64,000 nt of DNA from an uncultured Clostridia bacterium (lineage in GTDB: Bacteria > Bacillota > Clostridia > Lachnospirales > CAG-274), in NCBI GenBank assembly GCA_944384235.1, contig CALWSP010000021.1, forward strand, positions 62,001 through 126,000, given 5' to 3'. Every line of letters begins with the position of its first letter. Position 1 is the first letter of the stretch. The notes under the pieces were generated by a model. It saw nothing but the letters and a program-made list of their open reading frames with translations. It ran no database searches and had not been told where the DNA came from. Positions 43,505 through 52,300 of the stretch are shown here, piece after piece. The position numbers were made by a program, and so were the translations under genes.

Positions 43505-44832
43505 TAGTTATATTTCTTTTTATATTTAATTAAAAGAAGTACGGCAACTGTTAGCCCTAAAAACTCTGAGAAAGGAACAGAGAACCACAAGCCTATTTTG
43601 CCAAACATTCCTGGGAGCAAAAGAATTGACAAGGACAAGAAAACAAGACCCCTTAAAAAAGAGATTATTGCTGAAGTTTTACCGTCTGAAAGGGCAGTGA
43701 ACCAAGCTGAAGCAAAAATTGTTGTTCCCATAAACCAGAAGCAGAGAGAATATTTTTTGAAGCCCGAAAGTGTTATTTCAGAAACTAGGGCGTCTGTTGT
43801 GAAAAAGTGTAGAACAGGGTGAATTAAAAACTGGGCGAGAGTTATTACAAGGACTGAAGAAGATAAGATTGTTATTAAGCCCATTTTTATTAATTTTTTT
43901 AGCTGTTTTACATTTTTTTCGCCGTATTTATAGCTTATTATTGGCGAAATTCCGTTTGAAAAGCCGAAAAAGACTGATATCATTATGAACTGGAAATACA
44001 AAATGATTGTTATTGACGCTACGCCTTCTTCGCCATAGTATTTTAAGAAAGAGTAGTTAAACAAAAAGGTTGTTACTGCCTCTGAAAGGTTTGTTACCAT
44101 TTCTGAAGAGCCATTTATGCAAGTTTCTGAAAGTGTTTTTAAATTTATTTTTGGTTTAACAAAGTATAAATCTGATGTTCTTTTTTTGATGAAATAAAGG
44201 CTACCAACAGTTGCAGAAAATGTGTAGCCTATGCCTGTGGCAAGAGCCGTTCCTTTCATTCCCATATTTAAGTGTTTCATAAAAATATAATCTAGAACTA
44301 TGTTTGTTATGCCAGAAAGAACTATTGTTGTTAAGCCAATTACTGGTTTTCCTGCTGTTACGAAAAAGGTTTGATAGGAAACCTGCAAAAAATAGCAAGG
44401 AGAAAAGAGGAAAAATATTATTAAATATTCTTTACAGAGCTGGAACTGAGCTGGTGTTGCTCCTAAAAGAGTTACTATTTGATTTACAAAGATAATTCCA
44501 AATATGGCTATTAAAAAGCCTATTAAAAGGTTTGTTGAAACAAGGAAGGTGAAGTTTTGCCTTGCCTTTTCAGGTTTTCCCTCGCCTAATTGTCTTGCTA
44601 TTATTGCACTTCCTCCAGTTGCTATCATTATGGAAATGGCAAGCTCAAAGTTTATTGCTGGATATGCCATATTTATTGCTGAAAGGGCTGTTATTCCTAC
44701 ATACCTTGAAACAAAGCTTCCATCTACAATTGTATAAAGGGACAAAAAAATCATCATTATTATATTTGGCAGGGCAAAGAGAAAAAGTGTTAAGATATTA
44801 TGATTTTTACCTAAAGTGTTATAGGTTGACAT
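43501..44832 (-). CDS. MATE family efflux transporter
   Basis: A 443-residue membrane protein with about 12 helices. The opening (LFLFALPNIIMMIFLSLYTIVDGSFVSRYVG is the usual helix 1-2 pattern) and GGSAIIARQLGEGKPEKARQNF after helix 3 are the MATE signature. MATE pumps expel drugs, dyes or metabolites using Na+ or H+. ATG 44832 has TAAGGAGGT upstream and lies inside the end of the marR gene (14-base overlap), so both are translated together. The substrate cannot be predicted; control by the linked MarR protein suggests that a small molecule binding MarR induces its own export. Confidence 0.92.
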   Translation of the reverse strand: MSTYNTLGKNHNILTLFLFALPNIIMMIFLSLYTIVDGSFVSRYVGITALSAINMAYPAINFELAISIMIATGGSAIIARQLGEGKPEKARQNFTFLVSTNLLIGFLIAIFGIIFVNQIVTLLGATPAQFQLCKEYLIIFFLFSPCYFLQVSYQTFFVTAGKPVIGLTTIVLSGITNIVLDYIFMKHLNMGMKGTALATGIGYTFSATVGSLYFIKKRTSDLYFVKPKINLKTLSETCINGSSEMVTNLSEAVTTFLFNYSFLKYYGEEGVASITIILYFQFIMISVFFGFSNGISPIISYKYGEKNVKQLKKLIKMGLITILSSSVLVITLAQFLIHPVLHFFTTDALVSEITLSGFKKYSLCFWFMGTTIFASAWFTALSDGKTSAIISFLRGLVFLSLSILLLPGMFGKIGLWFSVPFSEFLGLTVAVLLLIKYKKKYNY

Positions 44833-45265
44833 AGTTTTTTACCTCCTTAGAAAAAAAGGAACAATATTTTTTATTTAAGTTTACAAAGCGGAAAAGGTCA
44901 TCATCTCCTAGTTGTTTTAGTGCTTTTGATTCTATTTGAATTACTTCATTTATTACAGAATTTATGTAGTTTGAGCCAAAATCTGTTAGGCGAATGAACT
45001 TTTCTTTTTTATTTTTATTATTATTTTCAAGTGTTAAAATGTTTTTTGAGATGAATTCTTTTAAAATGCTATGGACAGTTGATTTTGGAAGTTGCAAAGT
45101 TTCCGAAATGAATTTTTGTGTGCAATTTTCATAGTCATAAAGGACATAGAGAACCATAAGGGAATTATGGCTTAGATTATTTTTTTTGGCTATTAAGCTA
45201 TAATTTGCTGTTATTTTGTCGTAAATTAGGTTAAGTTCTTTAATTTGTTTTAAAATGTTATTCAT
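44819..45265 (-). CDS. MarR family transcriptional regulator
   Basis: A 148-residue winged-helix repressor. The N- and C-terminal helices form the dimer part; the DNA-binding part is about residues 50-95 (TQKFISETLQLPKSTVHSILKEF, then ENNNKNKKEKFIRLTDFG as the wing). ATG 45265 has GGAGG 5 bases upstream. It is first in an operon with the MATE gene. Two 18-bp dyads lie on its promoter, one exactly between -35 and -10, so it almost certainly represses itself and the pump. Confidence 0.92.
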   Translation of the reverse strand: MNNILKQIKELNLIYDKITANYSLIAKKNNLSHNSLMVLYVLYDYENCTQKFISETLQLPKSTVHSILKEFISKNILTLENNNKNKKEKFIRLTDFGSNYINSVINEVIQIESKALKQLGDDDLFRFVNLNKKYCSFFSKEVKNYVNL

Positions 45266-45275
45266 ATTTCCTCCT

Positions 45276-45318
45276 TAGTTCAAATTCGCACTATTTATTA
45301 TAGTTCAGTTTCGCACTA
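45276..45318 (-). promoter_or_regulatory. Two MarR-type operators, 18 bp each
   Basis: Site 1 (45276-45293, TAGTTCAAATTCGCACTA) and site 2 (45301-45318, TAGTTCAGTTTCGCACTA) share the symmetric form TAGTnC-N6-GnACTA. They are 25 bp apart centre to centre. Site 2 nearly fills the spacer of the marR promoter, and site 1 covers the transcription start. Confidence 0.75.
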
Positions 45319-45325
45319 TTGTCAA
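45297..45325 (-). promoter_or_regulatory. Consensus promoter of the marR-MATE operon
   Basis: On the minus strand TTGACA (plus-strand 45320-45325) and TATAAT (45297-45302) with a 17-base spacer. Confidence 0.88.
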
Positions 45326-45343
45326 GTTTTATTTTAAAAGGTA

Positions 45344-45372
45344 TTGACATATATTGATAAAAATTGTAAAAT
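45344..45372 (+). promoter_or_regulatory. Promoter of the TRAP transporter operon
   Basis: TTGACA 45344-45349 and TAAAAT 45367-45372 with a 17-base spacer. Its -35 box is 26 bases from the nearest MarR operator, back to back with the marR promoter. Confidence 0.85.
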
Positions 45373-45426
45373 TATTTAATATAGATTTTTGTAATAAAAA
45401 TTTAATAAAAAATTAAGGAGGTATTT

Positions 45427-45918
45427 ATGGTTATTTACAAAAAAATTATGGATTTTATTGCTATGATTGAAAAAATTATTCTTGCTATTACATCTTTAGT
45501 TATTGTTGTTATTACAGTTGGAAACGTTTTTTCAAGATATGTTATTCACAGCTCTTGGTCTTGGACTGAGGAGCTTGTTGTGGCTTTATTTGTTCTTATT
45601 ACTTTTGTGGCTGGAGCTTTAGCTTGCAGGGACAACGAGCTTGTTAGCTTATCTTTATTTACTGATTTATTGCCTAAAAAAAGTGGAAAGTTGATTGTTT
45701 TTATTACTTCTATTTTTTCTCTTATTTTTGTGGCTATTTTATTTAAATACAGTTTAGACAAGGTTATTACTCAAATTGAAAACGGAAAGAGAACTTTTGT
45801 GCTTAACTGGCCAGAATGGATTTTTTGGGCATTTGTGCCTTTTGGTTCTGGTTGTATGATTTTACATATTATTGAGAATTTTATTAACACTATTTCAAAA
45901 AAAGATGAGGAGGTTTGA
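45427..45918 (+). CDS. dctQ: TRAP transporter small permease (DctQ)
   Basis: A 163-residue membrane protein with four helices (about 10-36, 47-66, 86-110, 128-150), the DctQ pattern, including the conserved FSRYVIHSSWSWTEELVVALFV region. It is the small membrane part of a Na+-driven TRAP importer. ATG 45427 has AAGGAGG 5 bases upstream. The large-permease gene begins 2 bases after its stop codon, using the GAGGAGG inside the last codons as ribosome site. The position beside uxaBAC suggests a uronate or related sugar acid as cargo (inference from neighbourhood only; the genes are on separate transcripts). Confidence 0.9.
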   Translation: MVIYKKIMDFIAMIEKIILAITSLVIVVITVGNVFSRYVIHSSWSWTEELVVALFVLITFVAGALACRDNELVSLSLFTDLLPKKSGKLIVFITSIFSLIFVAILFKYSLDKVITQIENGKRTFVLNWPEWIFWAFVPFGSGCMILHIIENFINTISKKDEEV

Positions 45919-45920
45919 GC

Positions 45921-48263
45921 TTGGTTAGTGCAGTTTTATTTTTGACTTTTTTTATTTTACTTATTCTTAATGTGCCTATTGCTATTTGCCTTGGACTTTC
46001 TTCTGTGGCTGCTATTTTATATTCAGGCACATCTTTAAACATTGTTGCAACAAATATGTATTCTGGCATTAGCAAGTTTTTACTTCTTGCCATTCCTTTT
46101 TTTGTTCTTTCTGGAAATATTATGGCAAAAGCTGGCATATCTAACAGATTGATTAAATTTGTTGACACTTGTGTTGGACACAGAAAAGGTGGACTTGCAA
46201 TTGTTTGCATTATTGTTGCTTGCTTTTTTGGCGCTATTTCTGGTTCTGGGCCTGCAACTGTTGCAGCTCTTGGAGCAGTGCTTATTCCTGCTATAGTGGA
46301 AAGAGGAGGTTTTTCTGCTCCTTTTGCAACTGGATTAATGGCTACTTCTAGTTCTATTGCTATTGTTATTCCGCCTAGTATAGCTTTTGTTGTTTACGCA
46401 TCTATTACTGGCGTTTCTATTAGCGATATGTTTATGGCTGGTATTATGCCTGGAATTTTAATGGGTGTTGCTTTAATTATTTTAGTTATGATTGAAGCTA
46501 GGGTTAAGAAAATTGATGTGTCTAGAGAAAGGGCAACAGCTAAGGAAAGATGGCTTGCCTTTAAAGACGCTTTTTGGGGATTTTTAATGCCAGTTATTAT
46601 TCTTGGCGGTATTTACGGAAGTGTGTTTACGCCAACTGAGGCTGCTGCTGTTTCTGTTGTGTATGGCCTTTTTGTTGGAATGGTTATTTACAAGGAAGTT
46701 AAGTTAAAGGACCTTTTTGAGATTTTAATTGATTCAGCAAAAACTACTGGTGGTATTATGCTTATTGTTGCATCTGCTACTTTATTTTCTTTTGTTTGCA
46801 CTCAATTTGGTATTTCTCAAGCAGCATCTGCTCTTTTAGGGGCTATGGCTAAAAATCAATTTATTTTTCTTTTAATTGTTAATGTTATTTTCCTTATTGC
46901 AGGCTGTTTTATTGACGCAAACTCTGCAATGTATATTTTTATTCCTATTATGTTACCAGTTTGCAAGGCTCTTGGATATGACGTTGTTGCATTTGGTGTT
47001 GTTGCAACTGTGAACCTTGCTATTGGACAAGTTACGCCTCCTGTTGGTGTGAACCTTTTTGTTGCTATTAGTATAAAAATTAAAGAGGGGTTAAAAGTTA
47101 GCCTTCAAGAAATATCAAAGGCTGTTGTGCCTATGATTGCAGCTAGTTTAGTTGTTCTTTTAATGTTGACTTACATTCCTCAAATTTCTTATTTCTTACC
47201 TAAGGCTTTGGCTAAAGACGGGGGATACACTGGCGACCCTAACAGCAATGTGGCTGGCCAAATTGTTGGAGATGAAAGCGCTGAATACAACTTTATTGCC
47301 GATTACAGCGACTTAGGTTGGGAAGATAGGACTTTAAACTTTGCTTGTTCTACAACCGAAAACAGCACTTGGGCAGAGGGCGGAAGAAAGTTTGGCGAGC
47401 TTATGGAAATGGCTACTGGCGGAAAGGTTAAAGTTAATGTTTATGCAACTGACCAATTAACTAACGGAAACCAATCAGAGGGTATTCAAGCTCTTATGGA
47501 CGGCGACCCTGTGCAAATTTCTATGCATTCAAACTTAATTTATTCTAGTTTTGACCCTAGATTTAATGTTGTTTCTTTACCTTTTATTTACGAAAGCAAT
47601 GAAATGGCTGACGCTATATTAGATGGCGAAGGCGGTAAAAAGTTAAATGAAATATTAGAAGAATATGGCTTACATTGTATGGGCATTGCTGAAAATGGTT
47701 TTAGGCAATTGACTAACAGCGTTAGAGCAGTTAAGAGCGTAGAGGACATTAAAAACATTAAAATTAGAGTGGCTGGCTCTAACCTCCTTATGAAGTGTTA
47801 CGAGCTTTGGGGAGCTGACGCTACTAATATGAACTGGTCTGAAACTTACACTGCTTTACAGCAAAACACAGTTGAAGGGCAGGAAAACCCTTTACCTGCT
47901 ATTGACGCCGCTAGTGTGCAGGAAGTTCAGAAATATGTTTCTATGTGGAATGCTAACTACGATTGTTTATTTTTCTGTATGAACAAGGAGTTATATGAAA
48001 GTTTTACTCCTGAGCAGAGGGCTGTTATAGACGAGGCTGGTGCGAAGGCAGTGGAATTTGAAAGGGATATTAACCGTATGGAAAACGAGGCTATTATTCA
48101 AAGATGGAGCGAAAAGGGCAACATAGAAATTATTGAAAACAAGGACATTGACGTTGATTCATTTAAAAAGGCTGTTGAAAGTGTGCCTCAGTGGTATATT
48201 GGAGAGCTTGAGAAAATGGGTTATAAAGATGCTAGAGAGCTTGTAGAAGCTTTTATTAAATAA
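45921..48263 (+). CDS. TRAP large permease fused to its solute-binding protein (DctM-DctP fusion)
   Basis: One uninterrupted 780-codon frame. Residues 1-427 are a full DctM permease (FLTFFILLILNVPIAICLG, GAISGSGPATVAALGAVLIPA, FTPTEAAAVSVVYG, GQVTPPVGVNLFVA). A Gly/Asp/Asn-rich linker (about 428-468) leads into a complete DctP-type binding domain (about 470-780) with the conserved carboxylate-binding arginine R616 in IKIRVAGS and TALQQNTVEGQENPL. The binding part has no signal peptide of its own. Normally these are separate proteins; here the receptor is tethered, which would suit a cell without a periplasm if the DctM C-terminus faces outward. Start TTG 45921 is 7 bases after GAGGAGG. Confidence 0.92.
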   Translation: MVSAVLFLTFFILLILNVPIAICLGLSSVAAILYSGTSLNIVATNMYSGISKFLLLAIPFFVLSGNIMAKAGISNRLIKFVDTCVGHRKGGLAIVCIIVACFFGAISGSGPATVAALGAVLIPAIVERGGFSAPFATGLMATSSSIAIVIPPSIAFVVYASITGVSISDMFMAGIMPGILMGVALIILVMIEARVKKIDVSRERATAKERWLAFKDAFWGFLMPVIILGGIYGSVFTPTEAAAVSVVYGLFVGMVIYKEVKLKDLFEILIDSAKTTGGIMLIVASATLFSFVCTQFGISQAASALLGAMAKNQFIFLLIVNVIFLIAGCFIDANSAMYIFIPIMLPVCKALGYDVVAFGVVATVNLAIGQVTPPVGVNLFVAISIKIKEGLKVSLQEISKAVVPMIAASLVVLLMLTYIPQISYFLPKALAKDGGYTGDPNSNVAGQIVGDESAEYNFIADYSDLGWEDRTLNFACSTTENSTWAEGGRKFGELMEMATGGKVKVNVYATDQLTNGNQSEGIQALMDGDPVQISMHSNLIYSSFDPRFNVVSLPFIYESNEMADAILDGEGGKKLNEILEEYGLHCMGIAENGFRQLTNSVRAVKSVEDIKNIKIRVAGSNLLMKCYELWGADATNMNWSETYTALQQNTVEGQENPLPAIDAASVQEVQKYVSMWNANYDCLFFCMNKELYESFTPEQRAVIDEAGAKAVEFERDINRMENEAIIQRWSEKGNIEIIENKDIDVDSFKKAVESVPQWYIGELEKMGYKDARELVEAFIK

Positions 48264-48273
48264 AATTAAAAAA

Positions 48274-48303
48274 AATAAACCCCAGAAAAAACTGGGGTTT
48301 ATT
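48274..48303. terminator. Two-way terminator between the TRAP fusion and the flavoprotein gene
   Basis: A 12-bp stem, AATAAACCCCAG / CTGGGGTTTATT, with six A in the loop and T runs at both ends. Confidence 0.85.
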
Positions 48304-48304
48304 T

Positions 48305-49204
48305 TTATTGTGCTGCATTTATTCCTGCAATTGCTCCTTCTGAAACTGCTGTTGCACATTGTCTTACTTGTTTTGAAATTATATCTCCAGCAGCATAGAC
48401 ATTTTTAAGAGATGTTTCCATTTTTTGGTTTGTTTTTATAAAGCCATTTTCATCTAATTCAAGGTCAGTATAAAGAGATGTGTTAGGTGTTGAACCTGCG
48501 TAGACAAAAACGCCACAGCCTTTATCTTCTATTGTTGTTATTGAATTATCTTCTAAAGAAAGTAGCTCAAGTTTTTCTACGCAATCTGTTCCATAAACAG
48601 CGTTTAGCCTTGTTAAAGTTTTTACTTTTATGTTTGGGATTTTTTCAATTTTTTCTTTAAATTCTGATATACAGCCTAATGTTTTTTCAAAGTGGATTAT
48701 TGTTAGGTTTTTTGCAAATTGTGAAAGGTAAATTGCTTCTTTTATTGCTCCATCTGCTCCACCAACAACATAAATGTTTTTGTTTTTATATTTTTCTCCA
48801 TCTTTAAGGGCATTTAAGCCAATTCCTTTTTTATCAAGCTCTATTTCGCCTTTTATGTTTAATTTTCTTGGTGTTGTTCCATTTGCTAAAATTACTTTTT
48901 TAGCTTTATAAGTTTCTTTTTCTGTTTTAATTGTTTTTATTTCTGATTTTAGGTCTAGTTCTACAACGTTTTCATATTTAACCAACACACCTGCTGACAA
49001 GACTTGGTTTTCAAGGCGTTTTGCAAAGGTTAAGCCTGTTTCGTTTTCTACAATTCCTGTGTAGTGAGTTATTGTTGAAACTTTACTTAAAAGGCCACCA
49101 ATTTGTTCTTTTTCTAGAATAAGTGTTTTTTTGCCTCTACTTGCTAGGTAAACGCCAGCACTTACACCTGCTGGGCCGCCACCAACTATTATTGTATCAT
49201 ACAT
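48305..49204 (-). CDS. Thioredoxin-reductase-like FAD/NAD(P) oxidoreductase lacking CxxC
   Basis: A 299-residue flavoprotein. The FAD motif (IIVGGGPAGVSAG, 5-17), a second dinucleotide motif (IYVVGGADGAIKEA, about 144-157) and the FAD-closing segment VYAAGDI match the thioredoxin reductase fold and length. The redox pair, which should read CxxC near 131-134, is NALK instead, so disulfide exchange with thioredoxin is not possible by the usual route. It may be a ferredoxin/flavodoxin-type reductase or act on another partner. No thioredoxin gene is adjacent. It has its own promoter upstream and a shared terminator downstream. Confidence 0.85.
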   Translation of the reverse strand: MYDTIIVGGGPAGVSAGVYLASRGKKTLILEKEQIGGLLSKVSTITHYTGIVENETGLTFAKRLENQVLSAGVLVKYENVVELDLKSEIKTIKTEKETYKAKKVILANGTTPRKLNIKGEIELDKKGIGLNALKDGEKYKNKNIYVVGGADGAIKEAIYLSQFAKNLTIIHFEKTLGCISEFKEKIEKIPNIKVKTLTRLNAVYGTDCVEKLELLSLEDNSITTIEDKGCGVFVYAGSTPNTSLYTDLELDENGFIKTNQKMETSLKNVYAAGDIISKQVRQCATAVSEGAIAGINAAQ

Positions 49205-49240
49205 ATAAATATACCTCCTATATTTTTATAGTTTATGTAT

Positions 49241-49269
49241 AATATAATATTTTATTAGGATAAAGTCAA
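49241..49269 (-). promoter_or_regulatory. Promoter of the flavoprotein gene
   Basis: On the minus strand TTGACT (49264-49269) and TATATT (49241-49246) with a 17-base spacer. Confidence 0.7.
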
Positions 49270-49302
49270 ATTATAAATTATTATTGATTGATAAATTTTT
49301 GT

Positions 49303-49332
49303 TATAAAAAAAGGCGTATTAAACGCCTTTTT
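49303..49332 (-). terminator. Terminator after mfd
   Basis: A 10-bp stem, AAAAAGGCGT / ACGCCTTTTT, with a 5-base loop; T-rich on the minus strand. Confidence 0.85.
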
Positions 49333-49334
49333 AA

Positions 49335-52300
49335 TTAGGAAATGTCTAAAATTAAATCTTTAATTTCTGAAAGAAGTTTCTTTTCATCTTTTAGAGTGTA
49401 ATTTAAAATAGGTTCATTATTCATTGTTTGAAGGGTTATTTTTCCATTACTATTTGAAACCAAATTAACTAGTTTTTCAGTTGAAACGTTTGCATCTGAT
49501 TTAAAGTTTATTATTACTTTATTTTTTATATTTTTTACGCTTAAAGCTCCTATTTTATGGGCAATTGCTTTAATATATGCCACATCTAAAAGGTTATTAA
49601 CTGATTTTGGAATGTTACCATATCTATCTTCTAATTCTTCTTGAATGTCATAAAAGTCGTTTAAGTTTGAAATTAGGGAGATTTTTTTATACATTTCAAG
49701 TTTTTGTTCTTCGCTTTTAATATATGAATTTGGAATGAAAGCATTTATTTTTATGTCAATTAAAGTTTCAAAGTCTGTAAAGACTTTTTCGCCTTTAAGC
49801 TCCATAACTGCTTCATTTAAAAGTTTACAATACATTTCATAGCCGACCAAGTCCATATGGCCGTGTTGTTGAGCTCCCAAAAGGTTTCCTGAGCCTCTTA
49901 TTTCCAAATCTCTCATAGCTACTCTAAAGCCTGAGCCAAATTCTGTGAATTCTTTTATTGTTTGAAGGCGTTTTTCAGCATCTGAATTTAGAACTTTATC
50001 TCTTGCATACATAAGGTAGGCATAGCTTGTTCTTGTGGACCTACCAACTCGGCCTCTTAACTGGTAGAGCTGGCTTAAACCCATTTTATCTGCATCTGAA
50101 ATTATTATTGTGTTTACATTTGAAATGTCTACACCTGTTTCTATTATTGTGGTGCAAACTAAAACGTCTATTTCTCCGTCCATAAAATCTAGCATTATAT
50201 TTTCAAGCTCTCTTTGGCTCATTTGACCGTGGGCATAGGCAAAGCGTGCTTCTGGAACAAGTTCTTGAAGTTTATTTGTTGTTTCAATTATATTTGTTAC
50301 TCTATTATGGAGGTAAAAAACTTGTCCATTTCTTGCTAATTCTCTATATATTGCATCTTTTATACATTCTGAGTCATAATCTAGCACATAGGTTTGAATT
50401 GGTATTCTATCATTTGGTGGCTCTGCCAAAACGCTCATATCTCTTATGCCTACCATACTCATATGGAGAGTTCTTGGAATTGGCGTTGCAGAAAGGCTTA
50501 AAACATTTACATTTTTACGAAGTTCTTTTAACTTGTCTTTATGTTTTACGCCAAAGCGTTGCTCCTCATCGATTATAACTAGACCTAAGTCTTTAAAGTT
50601 TATATCTTGGCTTAAAATTCTATGAGTTCCTATTACGATGTCTGTTTTACCTTGACTTAAATTCTCAATTGTTGCTTTTTGTTGTTTTGGAGTTCTAAAC
50701 CTTGAAAGCAATTCAACATTAATTGGGTAGTCTGACATTCTTTGGGCGAAAGTTAAGTAGTGTTGCCTTGCAAGGATTGTTGTTGGAACTAGGTAGGCAA
50801 CCTGTTTATTATCCTGCACAGTTTTAAAAGCTGCTCTAAGGGCCACTTCTGTTTTGCCAAAGCCTACATCGCCACACAAAAGCCTATCCATTACTTTACC
50901 TTGTTCCATATCTGTTTTTATGTCAGAAATAGCGTTAAGCTGGTCATCTGTTTCTTGGTATTCAAAGTTTTCTTCAAATTCTTTTTGCCAAAGAGTGTCT
51001 TCTGAATATTTAAAGCCTTTTGCCTTTTGTCTTTCTGCATAAAGTGTTACTAGCTCTTTAGCAGATAGCATTGCAGCGTTTTTAGCTTTAGCTTTAGCTT
51101 TTTCCCAGCTTGTTCCACCTAACCTATTTAACTTTGGTTTTGTTGCTTCGCCACCTATATATTTCTGGACCATATCCATTTGGTTTATGGAAACATAAAG
51201 AACATCTTCTTTAGCGTAGCCAATTTTAATGAAATCTCTACTAACGCCATCTGTCACTATTTGTTCTATGCCTTTGAAAATTCCTATTCCATAGTTTTCG
51301 TGAACCACATAATCTCCAAGTTTTAAATCTGAAATGTTTTCTATTTGTATGCCGTTAGAGTTTTTCTTACGTTTTTTATTTTTCTTTTTTGTTTCACTAA
51401 AGGCATCTTTTTCAGATATTACGGCGAATTTATCTTTTATATATTCAAAGCCGTGAGAAAGGCTTCCTCTTGTTATATAGACAACGCCATTTTCTAAAGA
51501 TGTGTTATCTATGTTTTCTAGATAAGTTGCGGGAATGTTTCTTTCGTGAAGTTCTGTTAACATTCTTAGGCAACGAGTGTGGCCTCCTGACAAGAAAAGG
51601 ATTTTATAGTTTTTAGTTATTAAATAAGAAAGGTCTTCTGAAAGCAAGTTTAAGTCGTTTTTAACTAAGTTATTTGCTTTTACCTGAAAATCTAGCATTT
51701 CTTTAATTTTATAATCTTGAACATTTGTCATTAAACTTGTCATTAAGACTGTGGTTGAAGATTGAATTTTTGTTATTATATCATCATAAGTGTAGACCAT
51801 ATTTATTTGGCCGTGAAGCATTGAGCCTTTTTCAATTCTATTTTCTATACTATTTACAAACTCTTTTGTTACAAAAAGGCAATGTTCTTTTATTCTATTT
51901 GGCTCGTCTAGATAAATGACTGGGTTATTTAAATAGTCAATTAATGTAGATGTTTTTTCATAGAAATAGGAAATATATTTTTCAACGCCATTAAAGCTAC
52001 GAAGGGTTTTAAGTTTTTCTATTTCTTGGGAAACTGTTAGTTTTAAATTATCGCTTGGGTTTTTAATTGAGTTTAGTTCATTTTCTATTTTTTTAATGGC
52101 AGATTCTACTTGGTTATTATTATAGACTAATTCCCTTGCAGGATAGATTGTTATTTCGTCAACTTTTTCTATGGAGCGCTGGGAAAGAGGGTCAATTATT
52201 CTAATTGAGTCTATCTCTGTATCCCAAAGTTCTATACGATAGGCATTATTTGAAGTTGAAGAATAGATATCAAGTATTCCACCTCTTATGGAAAACTGGC

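Noticed and set aside
47150..47350. DctM-DctP fusion as a sequencing error
   Set aside because: The frame is continuous through a plausible polar linker, the binding part has no signal peptide or start with ribosome site, and codon use is uniform. Resequencing would still be useful.
48305..49204. Calling the flavoprotein trxB
   Set aside because: The CxxC required for thioredoxin reduction is missing.
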